A program made the translations under genes and the position numbers. DNA of 64,000 bases from the NCBI RefSeq assembly GCF_020524025.1, contig NZ_JAIVKN010000004.1:248001-312000 (forward strand), in the 5' to 3' direction. The number at the start of each line of letters is the position of its first letter. Position 1 is the stretch's first letter. Origin of the DNA: Halobacillus litoralis. Its GTDB lineage: Bacteria; Bacillota; Bacilli; Bacillales; Halobacillaceae. This document shows, piece after piece, positions 1 through 8,253 of this stretch. Below the pieces are notes generated by a model, which saw nothing but the letters and a program-made list of their open reading frames with translations, made no database searches and had not been told where the DNA came from.

Positions 1-1
1 C

Positions 2-622
2 ACATTCTGGGCGATGGGGATGAGCGGTGAACTCTTCGGCCACATCGGCATTTCCCTTTTTCGTATATTCGCGGGCTTCCTGCTCGGTGTCATTCCCGCA
101 ATTGTTATCGGTCTATTAATGGGGCTCTACTCACCAGTTCGACACTTTCTTTCGCCATTAATCATGGCCATTATGCCAATTCCGACTCTTGCGTTACTGC
201 CAATTATTATCATTTTATTCGGTGTAGGTGAGGTTTCTAAAATTGTCACGATTGCAGGGAGTGTTTTTTTTCCTGTTGTGATTAATACCGTTGCAGGTGT
301 CATTAATATCGATCGTATTTATCTTGATGTTGCTAAGAATTACGGGGCGGATTCGAAACGTTTTTTTTACAAAATCGCTTTACCTGGTTCTCTTCCTGTT
401 ATGTTGGAGGGCATTCAAATGGGGCAGGCGATTGCTCTGTTGACGATTGTCGCTGCAGAGATGATGGGAGCGAATTCTGGAATTGGTTATCTCATCTGGA
501 CATCATACAAAGCCTTTTTATTGAAAGAAATGTATGTGGGTCTTGTGCTCATCTCGTTTTTCGGGTATTTGTTTTCTCTACTGCTTCGAGGGCTGCAAGC
601 AAAACTGCTGCCATGGCGGTAG
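2..622 (+). CDS. ABC transporter permease (SsuC/TauC type), 5' end missing
   Basis: Integral membrane subunit of an ABC importer of the nitrate/sulfonate/taurine (NitT/TauT) type. About 206 residues are visible against roughly 250 for the family, and the frame is open to the window edge, so the N-terminus lies outside. The cytoplasmic EAA loop is recognisable (VAKNYGADSKRFFYKIALP), between strongly hydrophobic segments. The stop lies 21 nt before the ATPase start, and the substrate-binding lipoprotein follows, so the three form one operon. The substrate cannot be read from the sequence; aliphatic sulfonates, nitrate, or thiamin precursors are family options. Confidence 0.88.
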   Translation, partial: TFWAMGMSGELFGHIGISLFRIFAGFLLGVIPAIVIGLLMGLYSPVRHFLSPLIMAIMPIPTLALLPIIIILFGVGEVSKIVTIAGSVFFPVVINTVAGVINIDRIYLDVAKNYGADSKRFFYKIALPGSLPVMLEGIQMGQAIALLTIVAAEMMGANSGIGYLIWTSYKAFLLKEMYVGLVLISFFGYLFSLLLRGLQAKLLPWR

Positions 623-643
623 GGTGGGAAAGGAGTGAATGGA

Positions 644-1417
644 GTGGATCCTAAGATTTCCATTCAAAACTTGACGAAAGTATTTTACAAAAAAGAAAGT
701 CGTGTGACGGCCCTCGATGGAATAACCCTTGATATTAAAGATGGTGAGTTTATCTGTCTCGTCGGTCCTAGCGGGTGTGGGAAAACGACTCTTCTCCGTA
801 TCCTGGCTGATTTAGAAAAGCCGAGTGCGGGTTCTTTCACCATTGCTCAGGGGAAAGAAGATCGTCCTCTCCAGTCGATGGTCTTCCAGGAACGGGGGGT
901 TATTCCCTGGCTGACAGTGGAAGGAAACGTCAGCTTCGGTTTAAAGATGAGGCACTTACCTAAAAACACCGTCAAGGAGCGGACCGACTATTATTTAGAG
1001 AAGGTAGGTCTTGACCGCTTTGCAAAGTTGTATCCGAAAGAGCTCTCCGGGGGGATGAAGCAGCGGGTGAGTATTGCCCGGGCATTTGCCAATGATCCTG
1101 AGATTCTGCTGATGGATGAACCGTTTGCCGCCCTCGATGAACAAAATAAGTTTATCTTACAGGAAGAACTCTTGAACATCTGGTCGGAAACGAAAAAGAC
1201 TGTATTATTCATTACTCACAGTATAGATGAAGCGCTCTTACTCAGCGACCGGATACTCTTAATGAGCGCGCAGCCAGGAAGAATTGTGGGAGAGAAGCGA
1301 ATTGATCTGCCACGTCCAAGGAATATGGAAGAGGTTAGAGCGGATCCTTTAATGGCTGAGCATTTTGTTGATATTTGGACTCATCTACAGGATGAGGTTC
1401 AGCGTTCAAGAATATAG
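644..1417 (+). CDS. ABC transporter ATPase (SsuB/TauB/NrtD type)
   Basis: Energises the importer formed with the flanking permease and lipoprotein. All ATPase motifs are present: Walker A GPSGCGKTT near residue 41, signature LSGGMKQR, Walker B ILLMDEPFAALDE and the switch histidine in THSIDEA. The start is taken as GTG 644, which sits 8 nt after an AAAGGAG site at 629-635; an in-frame GTG at 635 overlaps that site and is unlikely. The protein is 257 residues, normal for the family. Which substrate it serves is unknown. Confidence 0.9.
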   Translation: MDPKISIQNLTKVFYKKESRVTALDGITLDIKDGEFICLVGPSGCGKTTLLRILADLEKPSAGSFTIAQGKEDRPLQSMVFQERGVIPWLTVEGNVSFGLKMRHLPKNTVKERTDYYLEKVGLDRFAKLYPKELSGGMKQRVSIARAFANDPEILLMDEPFAALDEQNKFILQEELLNIWSETKKTVLFITHSIDEALLLSDRILLMSAQPGRIVGEKRIDLPRPRNMEEVRADPLMAEHFVDIWTHLQDEVQRSRI

Positions 1418-1441
1418 GGGAAGAAAGGGGAATAATTTCCC

Positions 1442-2518
1442 ATGTTAAAAAAAGCATGCCAATGGCTTTCCTTTTTGCTGATAATTTTTGTGTTGTTTGG
1501 TTGTGCAGCTAGTGAAAAAGGGGAGGGCAAAAGTGATGATCATTCATCAGGTGACCTCGCTCCATTAGATAAACGAACCACAGTGGTCATAGCAGAAGAT
1601 GGTGCTGCTTCTGGTGCAGGGTTTTATATCGCTAAAGAAAAAGGCTACTTTGAGGATTACAACATAGACATTAAATTTACCACATTCGCTAACAGTGACG
1701 ACATGCTGCCGGCTTTAGCTTCAGGTGATGTTGATATTGCCGGTGGTATTTCTACAGCTTCTTTCTTCAACGCGATCGCTCAAGGAATCGATGTGAAGAT
1801 TATCGCTGATAAGGGCCACTATTATGAAGGAAATTCCTACTTCAGTTTCGTTATACGTGAAGATCTGCAAAATGAAATTAAAGACTATTCGGATTTAAAA
1901 GGTAAACGTATTGCCGTATCTTCCATGAACGCTGTTGATGATTACATTTTCCAGCGCATGCTTGAGCACGCGGGTCTTACAGAGGACGATGTTGAATTCG
2001 TTTTGATGTCTGATTTCGGAAGTATGCTTGCAGCTATGGGGAATAAGTCGATCGACGCAGCGCTTCAGATTGAACCGCTGATTACTCAAGGAGAATCGCA
2101 GGGACTGCACGTCCGCTTTGGTGATGCGACTGATTTTGCCCCTGACGCACAAATCGCTATGGTACTTGGATCTCCATCTTTCGTCGAAAAAGAAACAGAC
2201 GTTTCCCTAAGATTTATGGCTGCTTATTTAAAAGGTGTCAGGGACTATAATGACGCGTTTCTTTATGGTGAAGGACTTGAAGAAGTGATTGATATTATGA
2301 CGAAGCATACAGCCTTAAAGGACCCGGAAGTTTGGAAGAGAGTCGGGGTCACAGGTCTCGATCCAAATGGTGAAATGTTCATAGAGGATATCAAAAAACA
2401 GTTTGAAATGTACGATGAAAACGGGGCCATCCGTGGTGATCTGGATTTCACCGATGCGATTGACACCTCACTGACAGAAAAAGCCATAGAAGAGATTGGA
2501 CGCTATGAAAAAGATTAA
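1442..2518 (+). CDS. ABC transporter substrate-binding lipoprotein (NMT1/SsuA-like)
   Basis: Extracytoplasmic solute receptor of the upstream permease/ATPase. The N-terminus is a lipoprotein signal (two Lys, a hydrophobic core, lipobox LFGC with Cys at residue 21), so it should be anchored in the outer face of the membrane. The mature part has the NMT1/THI5-like layout: an opening GAASGAGFYIAKEKGYF segment, ALASGDVDIAGG, and DLKGKRIAVSS. Translation starts 24 nt after the ATPase stop behind GAAAGGGG. It is 358 residues. A thiamin-precursor, sulfonate or nitrate ligand is possible; nothing here decides. Confidence 0.87.
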   Translation: MLKKACQWLSFLLIIFVLFGCAASEKGEGKSDDHSSGDLAPLDKRTTVVIAEDGAASGAGFYIAKEKGYFEDYNIDIKFTTFANSDDMLPALASGDVDIAGGISTASFFNAIAQGIDVKIIADKGHYYEGNSYFSFVIREDLQNEIKDYSDLKGKRIAVSSMNAVDDYIFQRMLEHAGLTEDDVEFVLMSDFGSMLAAMGNKSIDAALQIEPLITQGESQGLHVRFGDATDFAPDAQIAMVLGSPSFVEKETDVSLRFMAAYLKGVRDYNDAFLYGEGLEEVIDIMTKHTALKDPEVWKRVGVTGLDPNGEMFIEDIKKQFEMYDENGAIRGDLDFTDAIDTSLTEKAIEEIGRYEKD

Positions 2519-2526
2519 AAAAGTGC

Positions 2527-2555
2527 TTGTCAGATGATGGTTTTTATTGTAAAGT
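2527..2555 (+). promoter_or_regulatory. sigma-A promoter of the first SAM riboswitch
   Basis: TTGTCA at 2527-2532 and TAAAGT at 2550-2555 are separated by 17 nt. Transcription would begin near 2562, just before the riboswitch aptamer, and serve the NhaC-family gene. Confidence 0.6.
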
Positions 2556-2578
2556 AACCAGTAACTCAATTGAATATT

Positions 2579-2688
2579 TCTTATCAAGAGAAGCAGAGGA
2601 ACTGGTCCTGTGAAGCTTCAGCAACCACCAACTCCGGTTGGCCCGGTGCTAATTCCAGCAAGTGAACAATCACTTGGAAGATAAGAAG
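2579..2688 (+). promoter_or_regulatory. SAM-I (S-box) riboswitch upstream of NhaC-family gene
   Basis: All S-box hallmarks are present in order: CTTATCAAGAG at the 5' side of P1, GGAACTGGTCC, GCAACC, GGTGCTAATTCCAGCAA, and a closing GATAAG. The 3' P1 strand TAAGAAGG is fully complementary to CCTTCTTA in the 5' arm of the terminator at 2708, the classical antiterminator arrangement: SAM stabilises P1, frees the terminator and switches the gene off. By this logic the downstream transporter is expressed when methionine/SAM is scarce. Confidence 0.95.
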
Positions 2689-2707
2689 GAATGAACGGAT
2701 ATTTTTC

Positions 2708-2743
2708 AGGAGCCTTCTTATTTTTAAGAAGGCTCCTTTTTAT
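2708..2743 (+). terminator. riboswitch-controlled intrinsic terminator
   Basis: A 13-bp perfect stem, AGGAGCCTTCTTA with TAAGAAGGCTCCT, followed by a T-rich run. Its 5' arm can pair with the 3' P1 strand of the SAM aptamer. Confidence 0.93.
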
Positions 2744-2866
2744 TTCTTTCTGCTGGTAATTGAAGAAGACACACCTCATTGGAAAACAGCCGCACAACTC
2801 CCAAAGACGCTTTTATTGATAAAACCAACTATTCATATGAGTTTAATTTAAAGGAGGTATGAAAAT

Positions 2867-4186
2867 ATGACGAAGCCAAAGAGTAATCCTTTCGCACTTA
2901 TTCCATTTGCCATCTTCATCTTATTATTTCTCGGTTCAGGAATCATAACGGGGGACTTTTATCAAATGCCTGTCCTGGTTGCCTTATTCCTTGCCATCAT
3001 CGTTGCGTTAGCCATGAACAGAGAAACAGACTTTCAATCAAAAATCACACAGCTGACTACTGGAGGCGGTCACCCGAACATTATTTTAATGGTTGTAATT
3101 TTCCTGCTCGCAGGGGCCTTTGCTTCTGTAGCTTCAGGTATGGGAGCGGTGGATTCAACGGTTAACCTTGGTTTAAGCTACCTGCCTGGTGGATGGATGG
3201 TCGTCGGCCTGTTTGTCATCGGTTGTTTCATTTCCATATCCATGGGAACATCGACGGGGACTGTTGTTGCTCTTGCTCCTATCGGTGTAGGAGTTGCTGA
3301 GCAGACGGATATTGGACTTGCTCTTGTCATGGGGGCGATTGTAAGTGGTGCAATGTTCGGAGATAATCTCTCTGTTATCTCTGATACAACTATCGCAGCG
3401 GTCCGAACACAAGGGACAGAGATGAAGGAAAAATTTAAAGCGAACTTTTTTATCGTTCTTCCGGCCGCTCTTTTGACAGCGATTATTTTTGCAGTTCTTA
3501 CAGCAGATGCATCCGCTTCCCTGAATGAGAACTACACTTACAACTTCATTGAGATCCTCCCTTATCTCGGTGTACTTGCTTTTGCTGTTGCAGGTATCAA
3601 TGTTATCTTTGTTCTCATTGGCGGGATTGTATTTGCCGGAATAGTCGGCCTTGGCCTGGGTAAGTTCTCAGGAATGGAGTTTGTTAATCTAGTCGGAGAA
3701 GGCTTTACCAATATGCAGACGCTGGCAATGATTGCCATTCTGCTGGGCGGTCTTGTTGAGTTAATTCGAAGCAATGGCGGCATTGAATTCTTACTTGAGT
3801 CCGTAAGTAAAAAAGTAAACACGAATCGCGGCGGAGAATTTGGCATAGCCGGAATTGTGACAGCGGTAAACTTCTCGACCGCAAACAACACCATTTCTAT
3901 TATTACGGCGGGCCCGCTTGCTAAACAAATTTCTGATGAATACGGGATTGAAGGACGTCGGTCGGCTAGTATCCTGGACATCTTCTCAAGTTCTGTTCAG
4001 GGTCTTATCCCTTATGGTGGACAGATCTTAGCCGTAGCGGGAGTGGCCGGTTTATCTCCTGTAGCCATTGTTCCATTCTGTCTTTACCCAATGCTGACGG
4101 TTGTAGCAGGTATACTTGCCATTCTATTCAAGTATCCAAAATTTACGCTGGTGAAAAAATCTCCTAGACTTAATAAAGTTTCCTAA
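2867..4186 (+). CDS. NhaC-family Na+/H+ antiporter-like transporter, MetT-like (S-box regulated)
   Basis: A 439-residue polytopic membrane protein of the NhaC/ion-transporter superfamily. Family features include SISMGTSTGTVVALAPIG in the middle and GAMFGDNLSVISDTTIAA, the conserved polar core of these carriers. NhaC-type genes under S-box control have been predicted by comparative genomics to be methionine transporters (MetT); the riboswitch directly upstream supports that role over sodium export. ATG 2867 follows AAGGAGG at 2851. A close paralogue at 19115-20410 shares long identical blocks (TGDFYQMPVLVALF) but has no riboswitch. The substrate is inference. Confidence 0.85.
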   Translation: MTKPKSNPFALIPFAIFILLFLGSGIITGDFYQMPVLVALFLAIIVALAMNRETDFQSKITQLTTGGGHPNIILMVVIFLLAGAFASVASGMGAVDSTVNLGLSYLPGGWMVVGLFVIGCFISISMGTSTGTVVALAPIGVGVAEQTDIGLALVMGAIVSGAMFGDNLSVISDTTIAAVRTQGTEMKEKFKANFFIVLPAALLTAIIFAVLTADASASLNENYTYNFIEILPYLGVLAFAVAGINVIFVLIGGIVFAGIVGLGLGKFSGMEFVNLVGEGFTNMQTLAMIAILLGGLVELIRSNGGIEFLLESVSKKVNTNRGGEFGIAGIVTAVNFSTANNTISIITAGPLAKQISDEYGIEGRRSASILDIFSSSVQGLIPYGGQILAVAGVAGLSPVAIVPFCLYPMLTVVAGILAILFKYPKFTLVKKSPRLNKVS

Positions 4187-4187
4187 T

Positions 4188-4227
4188 CAAAAAGGATTAC
4201 CTTGAGATCAAGGTAGTCCTTTTTTTG
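4188..4227 (+). terminator. terminator after NhaC-family gene
   Basis: Long hairpin, AAAAAGGATTACCTTGA against TCAAGGTAGTCCTTTTT, ending in a T run. Confidence 0.9.
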
Positions 4228-4367
4228 AAGTCATTTCATGAGTAGGACCGATTTCATAGCAAAAAGGAAAAACGTGTTTGTGTGAAAATATAAGTGTAAG
4301 CCATACCAGCTAATAGTTAGGATAGATTAGAAAGGGAATAGAAGTAGACCCCTTGTTTTTGTAATGT

Positions 4368-4395
4368 TTTTACATGAAAATTCGCTTACTATGAT
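4368..4395 (+). promoter_or_regulatory. candidate sigma-A promoter of nagZ-namZ
   Basis: TTTTAC at 4368-4373 and TATGAT at 4390-4395 with a 16-nt spacer. It lies upstream of both the palindrome at 4436 and the cre site at 4523, which would then act as operator and roadblock. Confidence 0.45.
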
Positions 4396-4435
4396 ATTAA
4401 GTTTCAAAAATCATTCATACGAATCAGGAAAATAG

Positions 4436-4455
4436 TATTGGTAAATTTACCAATA
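4436..4455. promoter_or_regulatory. 20-bp perfect palindrome, probable operator of nagZ-namZ
   Basis: TATTGGTAAATTTACCAATA is its own reverse complement over all 20 bases. It lies 212 nt before nagZ and just after a promoter-like sequence, in an otherwise featureless 440-nt gap. In Bacillus the orthologous genes belong to the mur recycling locus governed by an RpiR-type repressor (MurR); whether that protein binds here is inference. Confidence 0.6.
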
Positions 4456-4522
4456 TAAGGAGATAGGGTCTAAAGTGGTATAGACGACTATATATTAAAT
4501 TCGTTACCCTTTAACCATGGGT

Positions 4523-4536
4523 GGAAAGCGCTTACA
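4523..4536 (+). promoter_or_regulatory. cre site (CcpA)
   Basis: GGAAAGCGCTTACA matches the cre consensus TGWAANCGNTNWCA at 13 of 14 positions (first base differs). It lies 131 nt upstream of nagZ and downstream of the promoter candidate, as expected for glucose repression of wall recycling. Confidence 0.7.
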
Positions 4537-4667
4537 TAATTAACTTCCCAAATCACCTCTTCTCTTAACTACAAAGACAGTAAAGACAAATACACTTTTA
4601 AAAAGATGGATCATTTAAATGAACGGTCCACCTTTTACAAATAAATAAGATCAAGGAGGAATGTTCA

Positions 4668-6770
4668 ATGATAAAGACGGGGAAATGGCTGTTTATTTTA
4701 ACACTGACGCTTTGTATGACGCTGCCGTCATCCTTTGGAGGTACGCAGGTTTCAGCGGAAGATCAAAAAGGTACCTCAGATTTAATTATCCTTCAAAATG
4801 TTCCGCAGTCAGATGTGGCAGTAAAGGGGAACAGCTTTAAACTTGGGGCGCTTAACGTTTATCATGATGGCCATTTTAAAATGGTGGAAGAGGGGGTGGA
4901 GTGGACCTCAAGAAACCCGAATGTTGCCAAGGTGGACGATAACGGTGTCGTTACTTTTACCGGAAAACCAGGAAGAGCGTGGGTGTCTGTGACGAATGGA
5001 ACATACAAAGACCGAATCGCGTTTGAGTTTAAGCCGGGTCGATCGGTTAAAGGGAAACATGAATTTAAACCATCAGTAATGAAAAGAACTGGAAAACGCT
5101 ATGATTTAGTTGCTCATGCTTTAAGGAACATGACGAAAAAGGAAAAGGTCGGTCAAATGCTGATGCCTGATTTCCGGAAGTGGGATGGAAAGAACGTGAC
5201 CGAGATGCTTCCTGAAATTGAAAGGCTTGTGAAAGAGTATCATCTTGGCGGTGTTATTTTGTTCCGTGAAAATGTCGTTACGACAGAGCAGACAGCTAAA
5301 CTGGTGTCAGATTATCAAAATGCTGCCGAAAAGTACGGACTTTTACTTACCATTGATCAGGAAGGCGGAATTGTAACAAGGCTGCAGTCTGGTACTGATT
5401 TCCCTGGTAATATGGCTTTAGGTGCGACACGTTCGGAGGAAATAACTCAAGACGTAGGGCAAGCCATTGGTGAAGAACTTTCTGCGCTTGGAATTAATAT
5501 GAATCTTGCACCGGATATGGACGTAAACAACAACCCTGATAATCCAGTTATTGGAGTCCGTTCATTTGGCGGAAGTCCTGAACTTGTTGCGCAAATGGGT
5601 GTCGCTTACACGAAAGGCTTACAGGAAACAGGTGTAGCCGCCACAGCTAAACATTTCCCTGGACATGGAGATACTGCCGTTGATTCTCACCTCGGTCTGC
5701 CCGAAGTTCCTTATGGTAAAGATCGTTTGAAAGAAGTCGAGTTGTATCCATTCCAACAGGCAATGAATGCCGGGATTGATGCAGTAATGACAGCTCACGT
5801 TACATTTCCAAAAATTGATGACACAAAAGTCATCTCTAAGAAAGATGGTACGGAAATCGCGCTGCCAGCAACCTTGTCGAAGAAAGTTCTTACAGGGTTG
5901 ATGCGCGAAGATATGGGTTATGAAGGAGTTGTAATAACGGATGCTTTAAATATGGGAGCTATCCAGGATCATTTTGGTCCCGTCGATGCTGTCATTCGTG
6001 CCATTAATGCCGGAACGGATATTGCACTTATGCCGGTCGGTCTGGAAGAAGTAGCAGATGGAATATACGATGCCATCGATTCAGGGGAAATTGATATGGC
6101 TGATATTGATGATTCCGTTGAGCGTATTCTGACGTTGAAACTGAATCGAGGAATTATTAAGCGTGAAGATCCAATGTCTCTGGATGAGAAAATTGCAAAC
6201 GCTCAAGAAGTGGTTGGATCCAAGGCTCATAAACAGGTGGAGAAAGAAGCTGCAGAACGTTCAATTACACTGGTGAAAAATAACGGAGTTCTGCCACTCC
6301 ATCTTTCTCAGGAGGAGCAAGTGGTCGTAGTGGGAAATTTATTCAGCTCTTCATTAGCAGAAGCTGTTCAACAGAATCATGCCAATACGATACTCATTGA
6401 TAATGATTCTAATCCCCTGACAGGTGAACAGAGGGAAACTATTGCTCAAGCAGACAAAGTGATCTTTGGAAGCTACACCTATAATGTAGGGACACGTTCT
6501 ATTGAGCATTCTCAAATGCAGCAGATGCAAGAGGTGATGAAAGCGGCGTCTGGTGAGGTTATTGGAGTAGGCATTCGTAATCCATACGACATCATGGCTT
6601 ATCCTGAAGTGGATGCGTTTATTGCACAGTACGGTTTCAGAGAGGCCAGCTTCGAAGCCACAGCAGCAACCATCTTTGGAAATCATAACCCTGCCGGGAA
6701 ACTGCCTGTCACAATTCCATCTAAAGATGGTGGCATCTTGTACGAGTATGGCACAGGTTTAAGTTATTAA
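4668..6770 (+). CDS. nagZ: beta-N-acetylglucosaminidase NagZ (GH3, YbbD-like), secreted
   Basis: Exo-acting glycosidase releasing GlcNAc from muropeptides during peptidoglycan turnover. Order of parts in 700 residues: signal peptide ending about residue 30, an Ig-like (Big_2-type) stretch near 75-125 (TSRNPNVAKVDDNGVVTF), then the GH3 TIM barrel. KHFPGHGDTAVDSH near residue 327 is the NagZ loop with the catalytic His/Asp pair, and the Asp of VVITDALNMG near 424 is the expected nucleophile. A C-terminal alpha/beta sandwich domain follows, as in Bacillus YbbD. The Ig-like insert is additional to the usual enzyme. It is followed after 24 nt by namZ, whose product acts on the other sugar. Confidence 0.9.
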   Translation: MIKTGKWLFILTLTLCMTLPSSFGGTQVSAEDQKGTSDLIILQNVPQSDVAVKGNSFKLGALNVYHDGHFKMVEEGVEWTSRNPNVAKVDDNGVVTFTGKPGRAWVSVTNGTYKDRIAFEFKPGRSVKGKHEFKPSVMKRTGKRYDLVAHALRNMTKKEKVGQMLMPDFRKWDGKNVTEMLPEIERLVKEYHLGGVILFRENVVTTEQTAKLVSDYQNAAEKYGLLLTIDQEGGIVTRLQSGTDFPGNMALGATRSEEITQDVGQAIGEELSALGINMNLAPDMDVNNNPDNPVIGVRSFGGSPELVAQMGVAYTKGLQETGVAATAKHFPGHGDTAVDSHLGLPEVPYGKDRLKEVELYPFQQAMNAGIDAVMTAHVTFPKIDDTKVISKKDGTEIALPATLSKKVLTGLMREDMGYEGVVITDALNMGAIQDHFGPVDAVIRAINAGTDIALMPVGLEEVADGIYDAIDSGEIDMADIDDSVERILTLKLNRGIIKREDPMSLDEKIANAQEVVGSKAHKQVEKEAAERSITLVKNNGVLPLHLSQEEQVVVVGNLFSSSLAEAVQQNHANTILIDNDSNPLTGEQRETIAQADKVIFGSYTYNVGTRSIEHSQMQQMQEVMKAASGEVIGVGIRNPYDIMAYPEVDAFIAQYGFREASFEATAATIFGNHNPAGKLPVTIPSKDGGILYEYGTGLSY

Positions 6771-6794
6771 TCTAATGAATGGGAGAGGATTCTT

Positions 6795-8072
6795 TTGAAG
6801 AAGTGGTTCATGCTGACTCTCGTCCTTCTAATGACGTGGTCAACTTTCTCTGTCGTATTCGCTGATCACAATGGAAACCCAGGAAAGCGCAAAGGACATG
6901 ACAAAAAAGAGGAACAATTCAAACTTGGAGTAGAGGTACTTATAGATGATGAAAAAGAATTGATAGAAGGGAAAAAGGTCGGTCTGATTACCAACCCTAC
7001 TGGCGTTGATTCAGATTTGAACAGCATTGTTGATACGCTGTATCATGACGAAGATGTCGAATTGACAGCTTTATACGGCCCTGAGCATGGTGTGCGTGGA
7101 AGTGCTCAGGCTGGGGAGTATGTGGATTTTTATATAGATGAGCAGACGGGTCTGCCTGTTTATAGTCTATACGGGAAAACACGTAAACCAACCGCTGAAA
7201 TGCTGGAGGATATCGATGTGTTAATGTTTGATATCCAGGATGTAGGCACACGTTTCTATACGTATATCTACACGATGGCCTATGCAATGGAAGCTGCAGA
7301 AGAGAATGATATCCCATTTATCGTCCTTGATCGGCCAAATCCAATTAGCGGGGATATTGTCGAAGGCCCGGTATTAGATATGGATTACAAGTCCTTTGTC
7401 GGTAATTATCCCATCCCATTACGTCATGGAATGACTGTTGGTGAGCTTGCTAAATTGTTCAATGAAGAATTTAATATTGGTGCAGACTTAACCGTAGTAG
7501 GAATGCAGGGCTGGGAGCGCAGTATGGATTACAATGACACAGGTCTTTCATTCGTTGCTCCTTCTCCCAATATGCCAACGGTAGACACGGCTTATGTGTA
7601 TCCTGGAGCAGCTTTAATTGAAGGTACGAACGTATCTGAAGGACGCGGAACAACACGACCATTTGAATTGGTTGGAGCTCCTTTTATAAACAGTACGGAG
7701 CTTGCAGCGGCTATGAATGCATACAATTTACCCGGTGTGAAATTTAGAGCCGCTTCCTTTACACCGTCATTTTCTAAACACGCAGGAGATTTGACACATG
7801 GTGTACAACTTCATGTTACAGACCGCGACGAATTCAATGCAGTGGAAACAGGTCTTTCCCTTGTAAAAACGATTCACGATATGTATCCGGAGGAATTCCA
7901 GTTCCGTGCTGAGGATTCTGCAGGTATTTCCTTCTTTGATTTATTGATTGGTAATGGATGGGTGCGTGAAGCGATCGAAGATGGAGACTCCATTGAAAGT
8001 ATGAAACAACGTTGGGATAACGACTTGAAAGACTTTAAAAAAGTAAGAAAACAGTACCTCCTCTATAAATAA
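6795..8072 (+). CDS. namZ: exo-beta-N-acetylmuramidase NamZ (DUF1343, GH171, YbbC-like)
   Basis: Releases MurNAc from the non-reducing end of peptidoglycan fragments, complementing NagZ, so that the pair dismantles glycan chains alternately. Secreted: N-terminal signal MKKWFMLTLVLLMTWSTFS. DUF1343 signatures are clear: GLITNPTGVD, LYGPEHGVRG, MLEDIDVLMFDIQDVGTRFYTY, LDRPNPISG, and GRGTTRPFELVGAP. TTG 6795 is the start, 6 nt after GGGAGAGG. The order nagZ-namZ equals ybbD-ybbC of B. subtilis, but transport (murP) and etherase (murQ) genes are not in this window. Confidence 0.9.
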   Translation: MKKWFMLTLVLLMTWSTFSVVFADHNGNPGKRKGHDKKEEQFKLGVEVLIDDEKELIEGKKVGLITNPTGVDSDLNSIVDTLYHDEDVELTALYGPEHGVRGSAQAGEYVDFYIDEQTGLPVYSLYGKTRKPTAEMLEDIDVLMFDIQDVGTRFYTYIYTMAYAMEAAEENDIPFIVLDRPNPISGDIVEGPVLDMDYKSFVGNYPIPLRHGMTVGELAKLFNEEFNIGADLTVVGMQGWERSMDYNDTGLSFVAPSPNMPTVDTAYVYPGAALIEGTNVSEGRGTTRPFELVGAPFINSTELAAAMNAYNLPGVKFRAASFTPSFSKHAGDLTHGVQLHVTDRDEFNAVETGLSLVKTIHDMYPEEFQFRAEDSAGISFFDLLIGNGWVREAIEDGDSIESMKQRWDNDLKDFKKVRKQYLLYK

Positions 8073-8083
8073 AACAAGTAGAG

Positions 8084-8134
8084 CACTACGCTACGGCATT
8101 CATACAATTGGATGGCCTGAGGCGTAGTGTTTTT
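8084..8134 (+). terminator. terminator of nagZ-namZ
   Basis: CACTACGC (8084) pairs with GCGTAGTG (8122) across a 30-nt loop that can itself fold, followed by TTTTTC. Confidence 0.75.
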
Positions 8135-8253
8135 CATTAGTACCGCTGCCTTACTTTAGAGCAATTTTCTTACATTACCAGTAAGATTATGATAAAATTT
8201 GTAAATATTCATACATATCTGACGAATTAAAAAAAGGAAAAGAGGGGAAGTTC

